Assembly (NCBI GenBank): GCA_009774215.1
Contig: VSNH01000002.1
Coordinates: forward strand, 40,906 to 104,905
Source of the DNA: Lachnospiraceae bacterium
Lineage (GTDB): Bacteria > Bacillota > Clostridia > Lachnospirales > Lachnospiraceae
DNA length: 64,000 bases
Reading direction: 5' to 3'
In this document: piece after piece, positions 25,330 to 34,253 of the stretch
How positions within the stretch are numbered: position 1 is the first letter of the stretch
Layout of the letters: the number at the start of each line of letters is the position of its first letter
The notes under the pieces: generated by a model
The model's database searches: none
What the model was told of the DNA's origin: nothing
What the model saw: only the letters and a program-made list of their open reading frames with translations
Made by a program: the position numbers and the translations under genes

Positions 25330-25386
25330 AATCCGGTCTATTCCGGTTTTGCCTTCGGCAAAGAGACCGGATTCTTCGGGGTTTTT
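25330..25386. terminator. Large hairpin with U-tract between convergent genes
   Basis: AATCCGGTCT/AGACCGGATT (25330-25339/25364-25373) encloses TTTGCC-ttc-GGCAAA (25348-25362), followed by TTCGGGG and five T. It should terminate the MBL gene. Confidence 0.65.
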
Positions 25387-25396
25387 ACATGTTTTA

Positions 25397-25423
25397 CGAA
25401 CTTTGCAGCAAGTGCAAAGTTCG
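25397..25423. repeat. Perfect 11-bp inverted repeat between convergent genes
   Basis: CGAACTTTGCA and TGCAAAGTTCG around a 5-base loop. It may act as part of a terminator for the minus-strand gene ending at 25458, but no clear U-tract follows on that strand. Confidence 0.5.
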
Positions 25424-25457
25424 GGGCTGAACCGTAACGTTTTTTTATGAAACCGTC

Positions 25458-27284
25458 TCAGACAGGCGCGTCTGCCTCTTCCGGCAGGACAGCCGTAATC
25501 AGGTAGAAGGGCAGGCACAGCACCAGAAAGTAAACGTAGCGAAATTCCGTGGCTACGGGTGTGGCTGCGAGCACGGAGAGCAGCAGGGCAACGCCCGGCA
25601 GATAGCAGATCAATTTATGGTAGTCCCGGCGGATGACGGAGACGCTTATGCTGAAAAGCAGAACCCAGCAGGCGACGCCCATACTCCAGAGCGTGCCGTA
25701 GATGGGCACCATGCTGCCCAGCTTGATGGCGATTTCCTTTGTCTTGATGACCAGGGGTCCGCCGATCAGCGGGGTGTGCGAGACGCCCAAATCCGTTGCG
25801 CTGACGCCCTCGGCCTCCGCCACCAGATAGAAGGAGTCGGGATACCAGTAGCCGTAGGTCTGGTTCACATAGGCGGTCAGATAGTCGCCGGGATAGCGAA
25901 GGCCCAAATCAATCCAGAGGTTTAAGAACTCGTCTTTGTGGGAGACCAGATAATCCTGATTGCCTGCTCTGACGAGTTCTTTGATGTTGTCCGCAAAGGT
26001 GGGATTGTAGAGGTCGCGGATGTAGGTCAGATCCACCACCTCCTCGATCAGAGCGCGTTCTTCCTCAGTGAGATATCTGTCATTGCAAATAACAGCCGTA
26101 ATCTGTTGCATGGGAATGCTGACCGACTCGATGAAGTCGGGCTGCTCTACGCGAAACGCACTCATAATCGGATACTTTACGACCGCAGCCAGCAGGAGCG
26201 CGGCAAAAAGCGGCGGGTAGACGGCCTTTGCCTTATGGCGGAATCCGAACAGAAGAAAGGGCAGGGCCAGAAGAAAGGCATACCAGCCGTTGGAGCGGAA
26301 AAGACATATCATAACACCTGATATGAAAAGAACGGCCAGATTTTTGAGGCATATCTGATTTTGCACCGACAGACGAAGGATGGCGCAGCTGAAAAAAAGC
26401 ACTGCCGCCGCGAAGGGAATATCCTTCCAGACCGTGACGGAAAAGACGGCATGGTAGGGAATCAGCGCATAGAAAGCCGTAATCAGCAGCAGGACGAAAG
26501 GTCTGATTTTGTGGGAGCGCAGCGTGAAGATAAAGTAGGCCACGCTGCCCGCAAGCAGGCACATCTGGAAAAAGGTATAGACGGATACGGCGATTACCAT
26601 ATTTTTTGTCAGCGCGTAGCCGATCTGGTAGAAGAGGCCGAACAACAGCGTGTGAACCCAGGGATGATGATTGGACCAGGGAATCACGCCCAGAATCTGT
26701 TCCAGCTGGTTGATGCTGTCGGGGGTCATAATCCCCGGATACTGATAGAGATAGTAGGGAAGCCAGCAGAGCAGGCAGCACAGAAAAGCGCAGAGCGCCG
26801 TGTGGCTGCGGACGAAATTCGCAAACGCGGAAAAACAGGCGGAAACACGCGGACGGCTGCCCTCGTAAGTGAAGGGCATATCCTGATAGCGGGTCAGCAG
26901 CAGGAGATACAGCCTTTTGCGGTTGCAGGCGTAGGAATATAAAAAGTGAAGCAGATAGTAAAACAGGCAGACAAAGCCTGCAAAGATCACAGTCATCACG
27001 ATGAAGCGGTAAAGGGGGCTTGTGAGAAGCTCTATATAATGGGGGTAATCCACAAGCATATACAGGGAGGTAAAAATGACCGCGGTGAGCAGGGCCACGC
27101 GGTTGGAAACCTGCAGAAGATCCATTCGGCGGTTTACGTGCCGGTAGAAAAAATATACCAGAAGAAAGAAAACAAAGGTGAGAATATTGCCCGGTTCCAT
27201 GCGCGACGCTTTCATCAGCGCCCAAGTGGTGATAAAGCTCTGGAACAGATGCAGCAGTAAAAGGCGGTTCCGTTTTTTCGTCAT
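25458..27284 (-). CDS. Large polytopic membrane protein (DUF6020-like)
   Basis: 608 residues with roughly twelve or more hydrophobic segments and one long external loop (about 400-510, containing the ITAVICNDRYLTEEERALIEEV region). The pattern and motifs such as PGIMTPDSINQLEQ and WSNHHPWVHTL resemble glycosyltransferase-39-like membrane enzymes and uncharacterised DUF6020 proteins; that naming is from memory. A role in surface glycan assembly is an inference. ATG 27284 has GGGGG 8 bases upstream, better than ATG 27302. Single-gene unit. Confidence 0.65.
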   Translation of the reverse strand: MTKKRNRLLLLHLFQSFITTWALMKASRMEPGNILTFVFFLLVYFFYRHVNRRMDLLQVSNRVALLTAVIFTSLYMLVDYPHYIELLTSPLYRFIVMTVIFAGFVCLFYYLLHFLYSYACNRKRLYLLLLTRYQDMPFTYEGSRPRVSACFSAFANFVRSHTALCAFLCCLLCWLPYYLYQYPGIMTPDSINQLEQILGVIPWSNHHPWVHTLLFGLFYQIGYALTKNMVIAVSVYTFFQMCLLAGSVAYFIFTLRSHKIRPFVLLLITAFYALIPYHAVFSVTVWKDIPFAAAVLFFSCAILRLSVQNQICLKNLAVLFISGVMICLFRSNGWYAFLLALPFLLFGFRHKAKAVYPPLFAALLLAAVVKYPIMSAFRVEQPDFIESVSIPMQQITAVICNDRYLTEEERALIEEVVDLTYIRDLYNPTFADNIKELVRAGNQDYLVSHKDEFLNLWIDLGLRYPGDYLTAYVNQTYGYWYPDSFYLVAEAEGVSATDLGVSHTPLIGGPLVIKTKEIAIKLGSMVPIYGTLWSMGVACWVLLFSISVSVIRRDYHKLICYLPGVALLLSVLAATPVATEFRYVYFLVLCLPFYLITAVLPEEADAPV

Positions 27285-27367
27285 GTCTTTTTCCCCCGTC
27301 ATTGAAAACTAATTATAGAGTAAAGGATATCCGCCGCCCTGTCAAATAGTCCGCCTTTTAAAAACAC

Positions 27368-27396
27368 TTGCAATGGAAGAAAAAGGGTGCTATAAT
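27368..27396 (+). promoter_or_regulatory. Promoter of the rimP-nusA-infB operon
   Basis: TTGCAA (27368-27373), 17 bp, TATAAT (27391-27396); predicted transcription start near 27403. Confidence 0.8.
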
Positions 27397-27425
27397 ACAG
27401 AAGAATTAAGAATAGTTACAAAGAT

Positions 27426-27454
27426 AAAGAGTGGACTTGCGAGTCCGCTCTTTT
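27426..27454 (+). terminator. Leader terminator-like hairpin ahead of rimP-nusA
   Basis: AAAGAGTGGACT and AGTCCGCTCTTT pair over 12 bp (one T-G pair) around loop TGCG, ending in four T. It begins about 23 bases after the transcription start. A hairpin here fits attenuation of the NusA operon, as known for nusA operons in general. Confidence 0.6.
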
Positions 27455-27474
27455 CCGTGCAGGAGTGTAGTATA

Positions 27475-27501
27475 AAAAATCACACCGATGTGCTGATTTT
27501 T
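27475..27501 (+). repeat. Second leader hairpin with U-tract
   Basis: AAAAATCA and TGATTTTT enclose CAC-cgat-GTG with one bulged C; the right arm itself ends in five T. Confidence 0.5.
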
Positions 27502-27622
27502 ACACGCAAATTTGTGTAGGGGCGTCACAAATTTGTCTGATGGCGCACGAACTTGTTCGGGCGGCGCAATATGGGAGATTTGCGTCGCCCCGTCGCGAAA
27601 ACGCTCCGGAATGGAGAGTGTT

Positions 27623-28087
27623 ATGTCAAAACGGGAGACATATGAGGAGAAGACGGAACACCTTCTTGCCCCCATCGTGGAGCGGTATGGTGTGGAAATT
27701 TATGATGTGGAGTATGTGAAGGAGGGGAAGGACTATTATCTGCGGGCCTATATCGACAAAGCGGGAGGGGTAAACATTCAGGACTGTGAGAATGTGAGCC
27801 GTGCCCTGTCAGACGCGCTCGATGCGGAGGATTTTATACCGGATGCCTACATTCTGGAGGTCAGCAGCCCGGGGCTTGGCCGGATTTTAAAGAAAGACCG
27901 GCATTTGGAGAAGAGTCTGGGAGAAGGGGTGGAGTTAAAAGCCTATAAGCCCATAGACGGGCAGAAAGAGTTTTCCGGGATCTTGAAGGCATTTGACGCC
28001 GGGACTGTCACCATTGAGCAGGACGGCGCCGCGCGTACATTTGAAAGAGCCGATATCGCTACGGTCAGACTGGCATTGGACATTTAA
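27623..28087 (+). CDS. rimP: Ribosome maturation factor RimP
   Basis: 154 residues with the RimP signature VEYVKEGKDYYLRAYIDK and EVSSPGLGRILKK. It helps 30S subunit maturation. Start ATG 27623 follows GGAGAG; the reading frame extends upstream into the leader without a ribosome site. First gene of a translation operon that runs to ribF. Confidence 0.94.
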   Translation: MSKRETYEEKTEHLLAPIVERYGVEIYDVEYVKEGKDYYLRAYIDKAGGVNIQDCENVSRALSDALDAEDFIPDAYILEVSSPGLGRILKKDRHLEKSLGEGVELKAYKPIDGQKEFSGILKAFDAGTVTIEQDGAARTFERADIATVRLALDI

Positions 28088-28130
28088 AGCGTTTGCTTAT
28101 TTTATAGGAAACATAGGAGGACAATGGAAA

Positions 28131-29345
28131 ATGAATAAGGAATTAATGGAGGCGCTGGAGATTCTGGAGAGAGAGAAGGAGATCAGCAAGGATACGCTCT
28201 TTGAGGCCATCGAAAATTCGCTGATTACCGCATACAAAAACCACTTCGGCAAGGCGGACAACGTGAAGGTGGAAATCGACAGGGAGACTTGCGATTACTA
28301 CTGCTACGCGGAGAAGGAGGTCACGGAGGAAGTGGAAGACCCGGTGATGCAGATTGCTCCCGAGGACGCGAAGGAGATTGACCCGGACGCGAAGGTGGGC
28401 GATATCGTCCGCGTGGAAATCCGCTCCAAGGAGTTCGGCCGCATTGCCACCCAGAACGCCAAGAGCGTGATCCTGCAGAAGATCCGCGAGGAGGAGAGAA
28501 GCGTCATCTATAACCAGTATTTTGAGAAGGAGAAGGATGTGGTGACGGGCATTGTCCAGCGTTACATGGGCAAGAATATCTCCATCAATCTGGGCAAGGC
28601 GGATGCCATCTTAAATGAGAATGAGCAGGTGCGCACCGAGCACTTCCGCCCGACGGAGAGAATCAAGGTTTACATTCTGGAGGTGAGAAACACTCCCAAA
28701 GGGCCAAGGATTCTGGTGAGCAGGACGCACCCTGAGCTGGTAAAACGCCTTTTTGAGTCCGAGGTGACGGAGATCAAGGACGGCACGGTGGAAATAATGA
28801 GCATTGCCAGGGAGGCCGGCAGCAGGACGAAGATCGCGGTGCGATCCAACAATCCAAACGTGGATGCCGTGGGCGCATGCGTTGGGCTGAACGGCGCCAG
28901 GGTGAACTCCATTGTGGATGAGCTTTGCGGGGAGAAAATCGACATTGTAAACTGGGATGAAAACCCGGGCAACCTGATTCAGAACGCGCTGTCTCCGGCC
29001 AAGATCGTGGCGGTGTTTGCCGATCCCGACGAGAAGACGGCCAAGGTGGTGGTGCCGGATTACCAGCTTTCCCTCGCCATCGGCAAGGAGGGCCAGAACG
29101 CGAGACTTGCGGCCAGACTGACCGGGTACAAGATCGACATCAAGAGCGAGACGCAGGCTAAGGACGCGCCCGGCTTCCGCTATGAGGATTACGTCTACGA
29201 CGATGAGGAGTATGACGAGGAAGATTACAGCGAAGATGACTACGCGGAAGAGGGCTACGACGGAGAGTACGGGGAAAATGACGGGAACGGTTCTGAAATG
29301 TATGAGCAGGAAGCGTATGTAGAGGAAGACGGCGAAGAGGCGTAA
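28131..29345 (+). CDS. nusA: Transcription termination/antitermination factor NusA
   Basis: 404 residues: N-terminal polymerase-binding domain, S1 domain (about 135-200) and two KH domains (about 225-345, with VGACVGLNGARVNSI and AIGKEGQNARLAARLTG). It ends in a 60-residue acidic Asp/Glu/Tyr tail that most Firmicute NusA proteins lack. It binds RNA polymerase and influences pausing, and may act on its own leader. AGGAGG lies 10 bases before ATG 28131. Confidence 0.96.
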   Translation: MNKELMEALEILEREKEISKDTLFEAIENSLITAYKNHFGKADNVKVEIDRETCDYYCYAEKEVTEEVEDPVMQIAPEDAKEIDPDAKVGDIVRVEIRSKEFGRIATQNAKSVILQKIREEERSVIYNQYFEKEKDVVTGIVQRYMGKNISINLGKADAILNENEQVRTEHFRPTERIKVYILEVRNTPKGPRILVSRTHPELVKRLFESEVTEIKDGTVEIMSIAREAGSRTKIAVRSNNPNVDAVGACVGLNGARVNSIVDELCGEKIDIVNWDENPGNLIQNALSPAKIVAVFADPDEKTAKVVVPDYQLSLAIGKEGQNARLAARLTGYKIDIKSETQAKDAPGFRYEDYVYDDEEYDEEDYSEDDYAEEGYDGEYGENDGNGSEMYEQEAYVEEDGEEA

Positions 29346-29363
29346 GTTTAAAGTGAGGGCGGT

Positions 29364-29654
29364 ATGGCGAAGAAAATATCCCTGCGTCAGTGTGTGGGCT
29401 GCGGAGAAATGAAGGATAAGAAAGAGATGATGCGCGTGCTGAAGAGCGCGGAAGGGCTTGTATCTCTGGATATGACCGGGAGAAAGAACGGCCGGGGCGC
29501 TTACCTTTGTAAAAACGGGGCGTGCCTGTCGAAAGCCAGAAAGAATAAGGGACTGGATCGGTCCTTCAAGATGCGCATACCGGATGAAATATACGAAAAT
29601 CTGGAAAAGGAGTTTGAGGAGGGCAGGCATGAAGCAGATACCGGGGAAGGATAA
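29364..29654 (+). CDS. ylxR: YlxR family RNA-binding protein
   Basis: 96 residues with RQCVGCGEMKDKKEMMRV and GRKNGRGAYLCKN, the DUF448/YlxR signature. In Bacillus this protein modulates RNase P. It sits in its usual place between nusA and the L7Ae-like gene, overlapping the latter by 26 bases. Confidence 0.93.
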   Translation: MAKKISLRQCVGCGEMKDKKEMMRVLKSAEGLVSLDMTGRKNGRGAYLCKNGACLSKARKNKGLDRSFKMRIPDEIYENLEKEFEEGRHEADTGEG

Positions 29655-29952
29655 GGTATTATCTATGCTGGGACTCGCCGCACGCTCCAGAAATGTTGTC
29701 AGTGGCGGATTTGCAACGGAAGCGGCTGTCAAGGGCGGTACGGCAGCGCTGGTCATCATAGCTGAGGATGCGTCGGGTAATACCAGAAAAAAGTATAGTA
29801 ACATGTGTGGTTTTTATGAGGTTCCCTGTGCGTTCCATGGGACGAAGGCTGTGCTGGGACATTCCATGGGCAAGGAAGAAAGATCAGTCCTTGCGGTGAC
29901 AGATGAGGGATTTGCAGATTCGATACGGAAGCATTTAGGAGATTCGGAATAG
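29629..29952 (+). CDS. L7Ae/YlxQ-type ribosomal-like protein
   Basis: 107 residues with the L7Ae fold pattern (KVLSMLGLAARSRNVVSG, ALVIIAEDASGNTRKK, VPCAFHGTKAVLGHSMG). It binds kink-turn RNA; YlxQ has no fully settled role. ATG 29629 is preceded by GAGGAGGGC inside the 3' end of ylxR, so coupling is likely. Confidence 0.9.
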   Translation: MKQIPGKDKVLSMLGLAARSRNVVSGGFATEAAVKGGTAALVIIAEDASGNTRKKYSNMCGFYEVPCAFHGTKAVLGHSMGKEERSVLAVTDEGFADSIRKHLGDSE

Positions 29953-29967
29953 TTGGAGGTAGTAAGT

Positions 29968-32775
29968 ATGGCGAAGATGAAAGTACATGAGCTTGCAAAG
30001 GAGTTAGACAGGAAGAGTAAGGAACTGATCGACTTTCTGCAGGCCAAAGGATATGAGGTGAAGGTAGCGCAGAGTTCCATTGAGGACGAGGCAATCGCGC
30101 TGGTGAGGAAGGAGTTTGCTTCTTCGAAAGAGAAGACTGCGCCCGCCGCCAAGGAAGAAAAGCCGCAAAGGACGGAAGAAAAGCAGCAGAAAGTGGAACC
30201 TTCCACGAAGCAGAGCTCTGCGTCTGCAGCCGGTGGAGAGAAGCCCGTGGCTGCGAAGGCTGCACCTGAAAAGCCCGCGGCGGAGGGTGAAAAGCGAGAA
30301 GGAAAGGGCGAGGCGCCCAAGAAAAAGCGGATCATCTTCGTGAGCAATCCCCACAATTCCAAGATGGGCGGAAGACAGTCTCAGGGCGGCGGAAACGGGC
30401 AGAACCGAGGCGGCGGAAACGGCAGACCGATGTCGAACGGCGCACGGCCCGTACAGCCGCAGAATGTGCCCCATAAGATCATACGCCCCACCCAGAAGCC
30501 GATTCCTGTGACGGCGGAGCCTTACGATGTGAGGCAGAAACAGCAGCAGGAGAGACGGCTGGAGCAGAGGCAGCAGGAGAAGCGGGAGAACAATAAAAAT
30601 ATGGCGGCCGGAGCGAAACCGGCTCCCGGACAGGAGAGAGTGGGAAGTGCAGGAGAAAATCGCAGGCCTGAGAGCCAGGGCAGGCCGAATTATAAAGGCG
30701 GTCAGGGTGATCGTAAGGGTAGCGGCGCTCCCTTCGCTGGTAACAGGAACGGCGGCGGTGGTGAACGCTCTCAGAGAGGAAATGGCGGGCAGGACAATCG
30801 ATTTAGGAAAAATAACGGTTCGAAGGACTTTATCGCTGAGGCGCCCGGCAAGGATGCGGAAAAGCACAGGGATGATGAAAAGCGCAGAGTAAATCAGGAC
30901 AGGGATAAACGTTCTAAGAAGGATCATATCTACGAGGAGGACGACGCTGCGGTAAAGAACCGCAACAAGGCGGGACGCTTCATCAAGCCGGAGAAAAAGC
31001 CTGAGGCGTCCAAGGAAGAGCGGATCAAAGTGATCACGATTCCGGATACCCTGACAATCAAGGAGCTGGCGGATAAGATGAAGATACAGCCTTCCGTGAT
31101 TATCAAGAAGCTGTTTTTACAGGGGCAGGTCGTGACCCTGAACTCGGACGTCAGCTTTGAAGAGGCGGAGAATATCGCCATCGAGTATGAGATCATCTGT
31201 GAGAAGGAAGTCAAGGTCGATGTGATCGAGGAACTTCTGCGCGAGGAGGAAGAGGACGCCTCCACGATGGTGGCGCGTCCCCCGGTTATCTGCGTGATGG
31301 GTCACGTAGATCACGGAAAAACTTCCCTGCTTGACGCAATCCGTAAGACAAACGTTACGGATAAGGAGGCGGGCGGCATCACGCAGGCTATCGGCGCGTA
31401 CACGGTAAGCGCGAAGGGGCAGAGCATTACCTTCTTAGATACACCGGGGCATGAGGCGTTCACGGCCATGCGTATGCGCGGCGCCAACTCTACGGATATC
31501 GCGGTGCTGGTGGTGGCGGCCGACGACGGTGTGATGCCCCAGACGGTGGAGGCCATCAACCACGCGAAGGCGGCCGGGATCGAGATTATCGTTGCGGTCA
31601 ACAAGATTGATAAACCCAACGCAAACATTGACCGTGTGAAGCAGGAGATGACGGAGTACGAGCTGATCCCGGTGGATTGGGGCGGATCGACGGAGTTTGT
31701 GCCGGTTTCCGCAAAGTCGGGAGAGGGCATTGAAAATCTGCTGGAGACGATTCTGCTCACGGCGGAGATTTTGGAGTTAAAAGCGAATCCTGACAGAAAC
31801 GCCAGAGGTCTGGTGATCGAGGCGGAACTTGACAAGGGAAGAGGTCCCGTTGCCACAGTGCTGGTGCAGAAGGGTACGCTCCATGTGGGCGACTTTATTT
31901 CGGCGGGTGCGAGCCACGGCAAGGTGCGGGCCATGATCGACGACAAGGGCAGAAGAGTGAAGGAAGCGACACCTTCTACGCCCGTGGAGATTCTGGGCTT
32001 ATCCGACGTGCCGAGCGCCGGAGAGGTGTTTATCGTCCATGAAAATGACAAGAGCGCGAAATCTTATGCGGAGACTTACATGGCGCAGCATAAAGAGGAG
32101 ATGCTTGCAGATACTAAGACGAAGATGTCCCTTGACGATCTGTTCAACCAGATCCAGGAGGGCAATCTGAAGGAGCTGAACCTGATCGTCAAAGCGGATG
32201 TGCAGGGCAGCGTGGAGGCTGTGAAGCAGAGCTTGATGAAGCTTTCCAACGAGGAAGTGGTGGTGAAGTGTATCCACGGGGGCGTGGGCGCCATCAACGA
32301 ATCGGATGTGTCGCTGGCTTCGGCGTCCTCCGCAATTATCATCGGCTTTAACGTGCGTCCGGACGCGCAGGCGAAGACCGTGGCGGAGAGAGAAGGCGTG
32401 GATGTGCGTCTCTACAAGGTGATCTATCAGGCGATCGAGGATATCGAGGCGGCCATGAAGGGTATGCTCGACCCGATCTTCGAGGAGAAGATCATCGGCC
32501 ACGCGGAGGTGCGCCAGATATTCAAGGCGTCCGCCATCGGCAATATCGCGGGTTCCTATGTGCTGGACGGCGAGTTCCAGAGAGGCTGTAAGATCCGTAT
32601 CCGCAGGGGCGATGAGCAGATTTACGAGGGCGAGCTCGCATCCCTGAAACGCTTTAAGGATGACGTGAAGGAAGTGAAGGCCGGTTTTGAGTGCGGCCTC
32701 GTGTTTGAGGGCTTCGACAAGATGGAAGAGCTGGACATCGTTGAGGCGTACATCATGGTGGAGGTGCCGCGCTGA
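29968..32775 (+). CDS. infB: Translation initiation factor IF-2
   Basis: 935 residues. N-terminal IF2-N motif (KVHELAKELDRKSKELIDFLQ), a long Lys/Glu/Gly/Arg-rich disordered region (about 55-340), a second IF2-N segment (TLTIKELADKMKIQPS), then the GTPase with GHVDHGKTS, DTPGHEAF and NKIDKP, and domains II-IV ending with the EGELASLKRFKDDVKEV segment. It brings initiator tRNA to the 30S subunit. ATG 29968 has GGAGG 8 bases upstream; a TTG at 29953 overlaps that site. Confidence 0.97.
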   Translation: MAKMKVHELAKELDRKSKELIDFLQAKGYEVKVAQSSIEDEAIALVRKEFASSKEKTAPAAKEEKPQRTEEKQQKVEPSTKQSSASAAGGEKPVAAKAAPEKPAAEGEKREGKGEAPKKKRIIFVSNPHNSKMGGRQSQGGGNGQNRGGGNGRPMSNGARPVQPQNVPHKIIRPTQKPIPVTAEPYDVRQKQQQERRLEQRQQEKRENNKNMAAGAKPAPGQERVGSAGENRRPESQGRPNYKGGQGDRKGSGAPFAGNRNGGGGERSQRGNGGQDNRFRKNNGSKDFIAEAPGKDAEKHRDDEKRRVNQDRDKRSKKDHIYEEDDAAVKNRNKAGRFIKPEKKPEASKEERIKVITIPDTLTIKELADKMKIQPSVIIKKLFLQGQVVTLNSDVSFEEAENIAIEYEIICEKEVKVDVIEELLREEEEDASTMVARPPVICVMGHVDHGKTSLLDAIRKTNVTDKEAGGITQAIGAYTVSAKGQSITFLDTPGHEAFTAMRMRGANSTDIAVLVVAADDGVMPQTVEAINHAKAAGIEIIVAVNKIDKPNANIDRVKQEMTEYELIPVDWGGSTEFVPVSAKSGEGIENLLETILLTAEILELKANPDRNARGLVIEAELDKGRGPVATVLVQKGTLHVGDFISAGASHGKVRAMIDDKGRRVKEATPSTPVEILGLSDVPSAGEVFIVHENDKSAKSYAETYMAQHKEEMLADTKTKMSLDDLFNQIQEGNLKELNLIVKADVQGSVEAVKQSLMKLSNEEVVVKCIHGGVGAINESDVSLASASSAIIIGFNVRPDAQAKTVAEREGVDVRLYKVIYQAIEDIEAAMKGMLDPIFEEKIIGHAEVRQIFKASAIGNIAGSYVLDGEFQRGCKIRIRRGDEQIYEGELASLKRFKDDVKEVKAGFECGLVFEGFDKMEELDIVEAYIMVEVPR

Positions 32776-32829
32776 TTACGGATATAACAAGTGTTATGTG
32801 TAGTGGTACGATGGAAAGGACTGAATATC

Positions 32830-33231
32830 ATGCGTAAAAACAGTGTCAAAAATACCCGCATCAACGGGGAGGTGCAGCGTGTGCTGGCGGAAATGATCCG
32901 AGGCGAGATCAAGGATCCCAGGATTGCGCCGATGACCTCGGTGGTGGCGGTGGAGGTTGCCCCCGACTTAAAAACCTGCAAAGCGTGGATCAGCGTGCTT
33001 GGCGATGAGAAAGCGCAGGCGGATACGCTGGCAGGGCTTAAGAGTGCGGAAGGGTATATACGCGGACAGCTTGCCAGAACCATCAACCTCCGCAATACAC
33101 CGCAGATTCATTTTATTATGGATCAGTCCATCGCTTACGGGGTGAATATGTCGAAGCGGATTGAGGAAGTGGTGGCCTCAGACCGGAAGGCCGTTTTATC
33201 TGATAAGAGGAGTGAAAATGAAGAGGATTGA
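32830..33231 (+). CDS. rbfA: 30S ribosome-binding factor A
   Basis: 133 residues with a single KH-like fold: RINGEVQRVLAEMIRGEIKDPRI, VEVAPDLKTCKAWISVLG and the C-terminal IHFIMDQSIAYGVNMSKRIEEV. It acts in 16S 5'-end maturation. Start ATG 32830 follows AAAGGA. It overlaps the next gene by 14 bases. Confidence 0.95.
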   Translation: MRKNSVKNTRINGEVQRVLAEMIRGEIKDPRIAPMTSVVAVEVAPDLKTCKAWISVLGDEKAQADTLAGLKSAEGYIRGQLARTINLRNTPQIHFIMDQSIAYGVNMSKRIEEVVASDRKAVLSDKRSENEED

Positions 33232-34180
33232 CGAATTAAGGGATGTAAAGACAGTGGCGATCGGCGGGCATATGCGGCCTGACGGGGATTGTGTGTGCTC
33301 CTGCCTGGCGCTGTACCATTATTTGAAAAAGGAGCTGCCGAAAGCGCAGATTGACGTTTATCTGGAGGAACCGCCGGCTCCGTTCCGGGTATTAGAGGGA
33401 ATTGAGGATATTAAATCCAATTTTAATAACGATGAAATCTATGATGTCTTCTTTGCGCTGGACTGTAACGACGAGCGTCTGGGAGATGCGCTGCCTATTT
33501 TTAAGCGGGCAAAAAGGCGTGTCAACATTGACCATCATGTCAGCAATACGGGCTGCGGGGATGTGAATGTGATAGAGCCGGAGAAAAGCTCTACGTCGGA
33601 GCTGCTTTATGAGCTGATGGAGCCGGAGCTGGTGGATATGGAGATCGCCAAGGCGGTTTATATCGGGATTGCCCACGACACAGGCGTATTCCGCTATTCT
33701 AACACCTCTCCGCGCACGATGCAGATTGCGTCGGAACTGCTTAAATTTGGATTTGATTTTTCTGCTTTGATAGAAGAAACCTTCTACGAGAAGACTTATT
33801 TCCAGACACAGATTATGGGCAGGGCGATTCTTGGAAGCGTGCGCTTTATGGACAATAGATGTATTGTCAGCATGGTGAGTCGGCGCATGATGGATTTTTA
33901 CTGTGTGGGTCCGAAGGATCTGGACGGCATCGTCAACTATTTACAGGGAGTAAAGGGCGTGGACTGCGCCATCTTTATGTACGAGACGGGCACGCTGGAA
34001 TACAAGGTGAGTATGCGCTCGAACGGTCTTGTCAATGTGGCGGAGGTGGCTGTGAAATTCGGGGGCGGCGGTCATGTGCGTGCCGCGGGATGCACGATGA
34101 ACGGTACATATCACGACAACATCAACAACCTGTCGCGGGAGATTGCGGCTCAGCTTGGCTGGACGAAGGAGCAGGCGTAG
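33218..34180 (+). CDS. nrnA: DHH-family phosphoesterase (NrnA-type oligoribonuclease/pAp phosphatase)
   Basis: 320 residues. DHH motifs: HMRPDGDCVCS, FALDCND, NIDHHVSNT, and the DHHA1 domain with GGGGHVRAAG. NrnA enzymes degrade nanoRNA (including pGpG) and 3'-phosphoadenosine 5'-phosphate. The usual Gly-Ser after the first Asp box is Cys-Ser here. ATG 33218 follows AGAGGAG within rbfA. Placement between rbfA and truB is standard for Firmicutes. Confidence 0.9.
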   Translation: MKRIDELRDVKTVAIGGHMRPDGDCVCSCLALYHYLKKELPKAQIDVYLEEPPAPFRVLEGIEDIKSNFNNDEIYDVFFALDCNDERLGDALPIFKRAKRRVNIDHHVSNTGCGDVNVIEPEKSSTSELLYELMEPELVDMEIAKAVYIGIAHDTGVFRYSNTSPRTMQIASELLKFGFDFSALIEETFYEKTYFQTQIMGRAILGSVRFMDNRCIVSMVSRRMMDFYCVGPKDLDGIVNYLQGVKGVDCAIFMYETGTLEYKVSMRSNGLVNVAEVAVKFGGGGHVRAAGCTMNGTYHDNINNLSREIAAQLGWTKEQA

Positions 34181-34253
34181 CGTCTGACATGTCATAAGAC
34201 TGAGACAGGGCGAGACGGCGGTACGTCGGAGCCAGAAAGAGACAGGAAGAATT

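Larger units (their letters stand above)
27285..27622 (+). other. Structured leader and promoter region of the rimP-nusA operon
   Basis: The gap holds the rightward promoter (27368-27396), two leader hairpins (27426-27454, 27475-27501), and a GC-rich stretch 27505-27600 in which ACGCAAAT recurs as ATTTGCGT, GGGGCG as CGCCCC and CGAAC-tt-GTTCG forms a small hairpin. The leader would be about 220 nt. A leftward TATAAT for the membrane protein gene lies at 27312-27317, but its -35 is unclear. Confidence 0.6.

Noticed and set aside
28611..29804. 397-codon antisense frame over nusA and its neighbours
   Set aside because: Leu/His/Arg-rich composition typical of a shadow frame; it crosses three well-supported genes.
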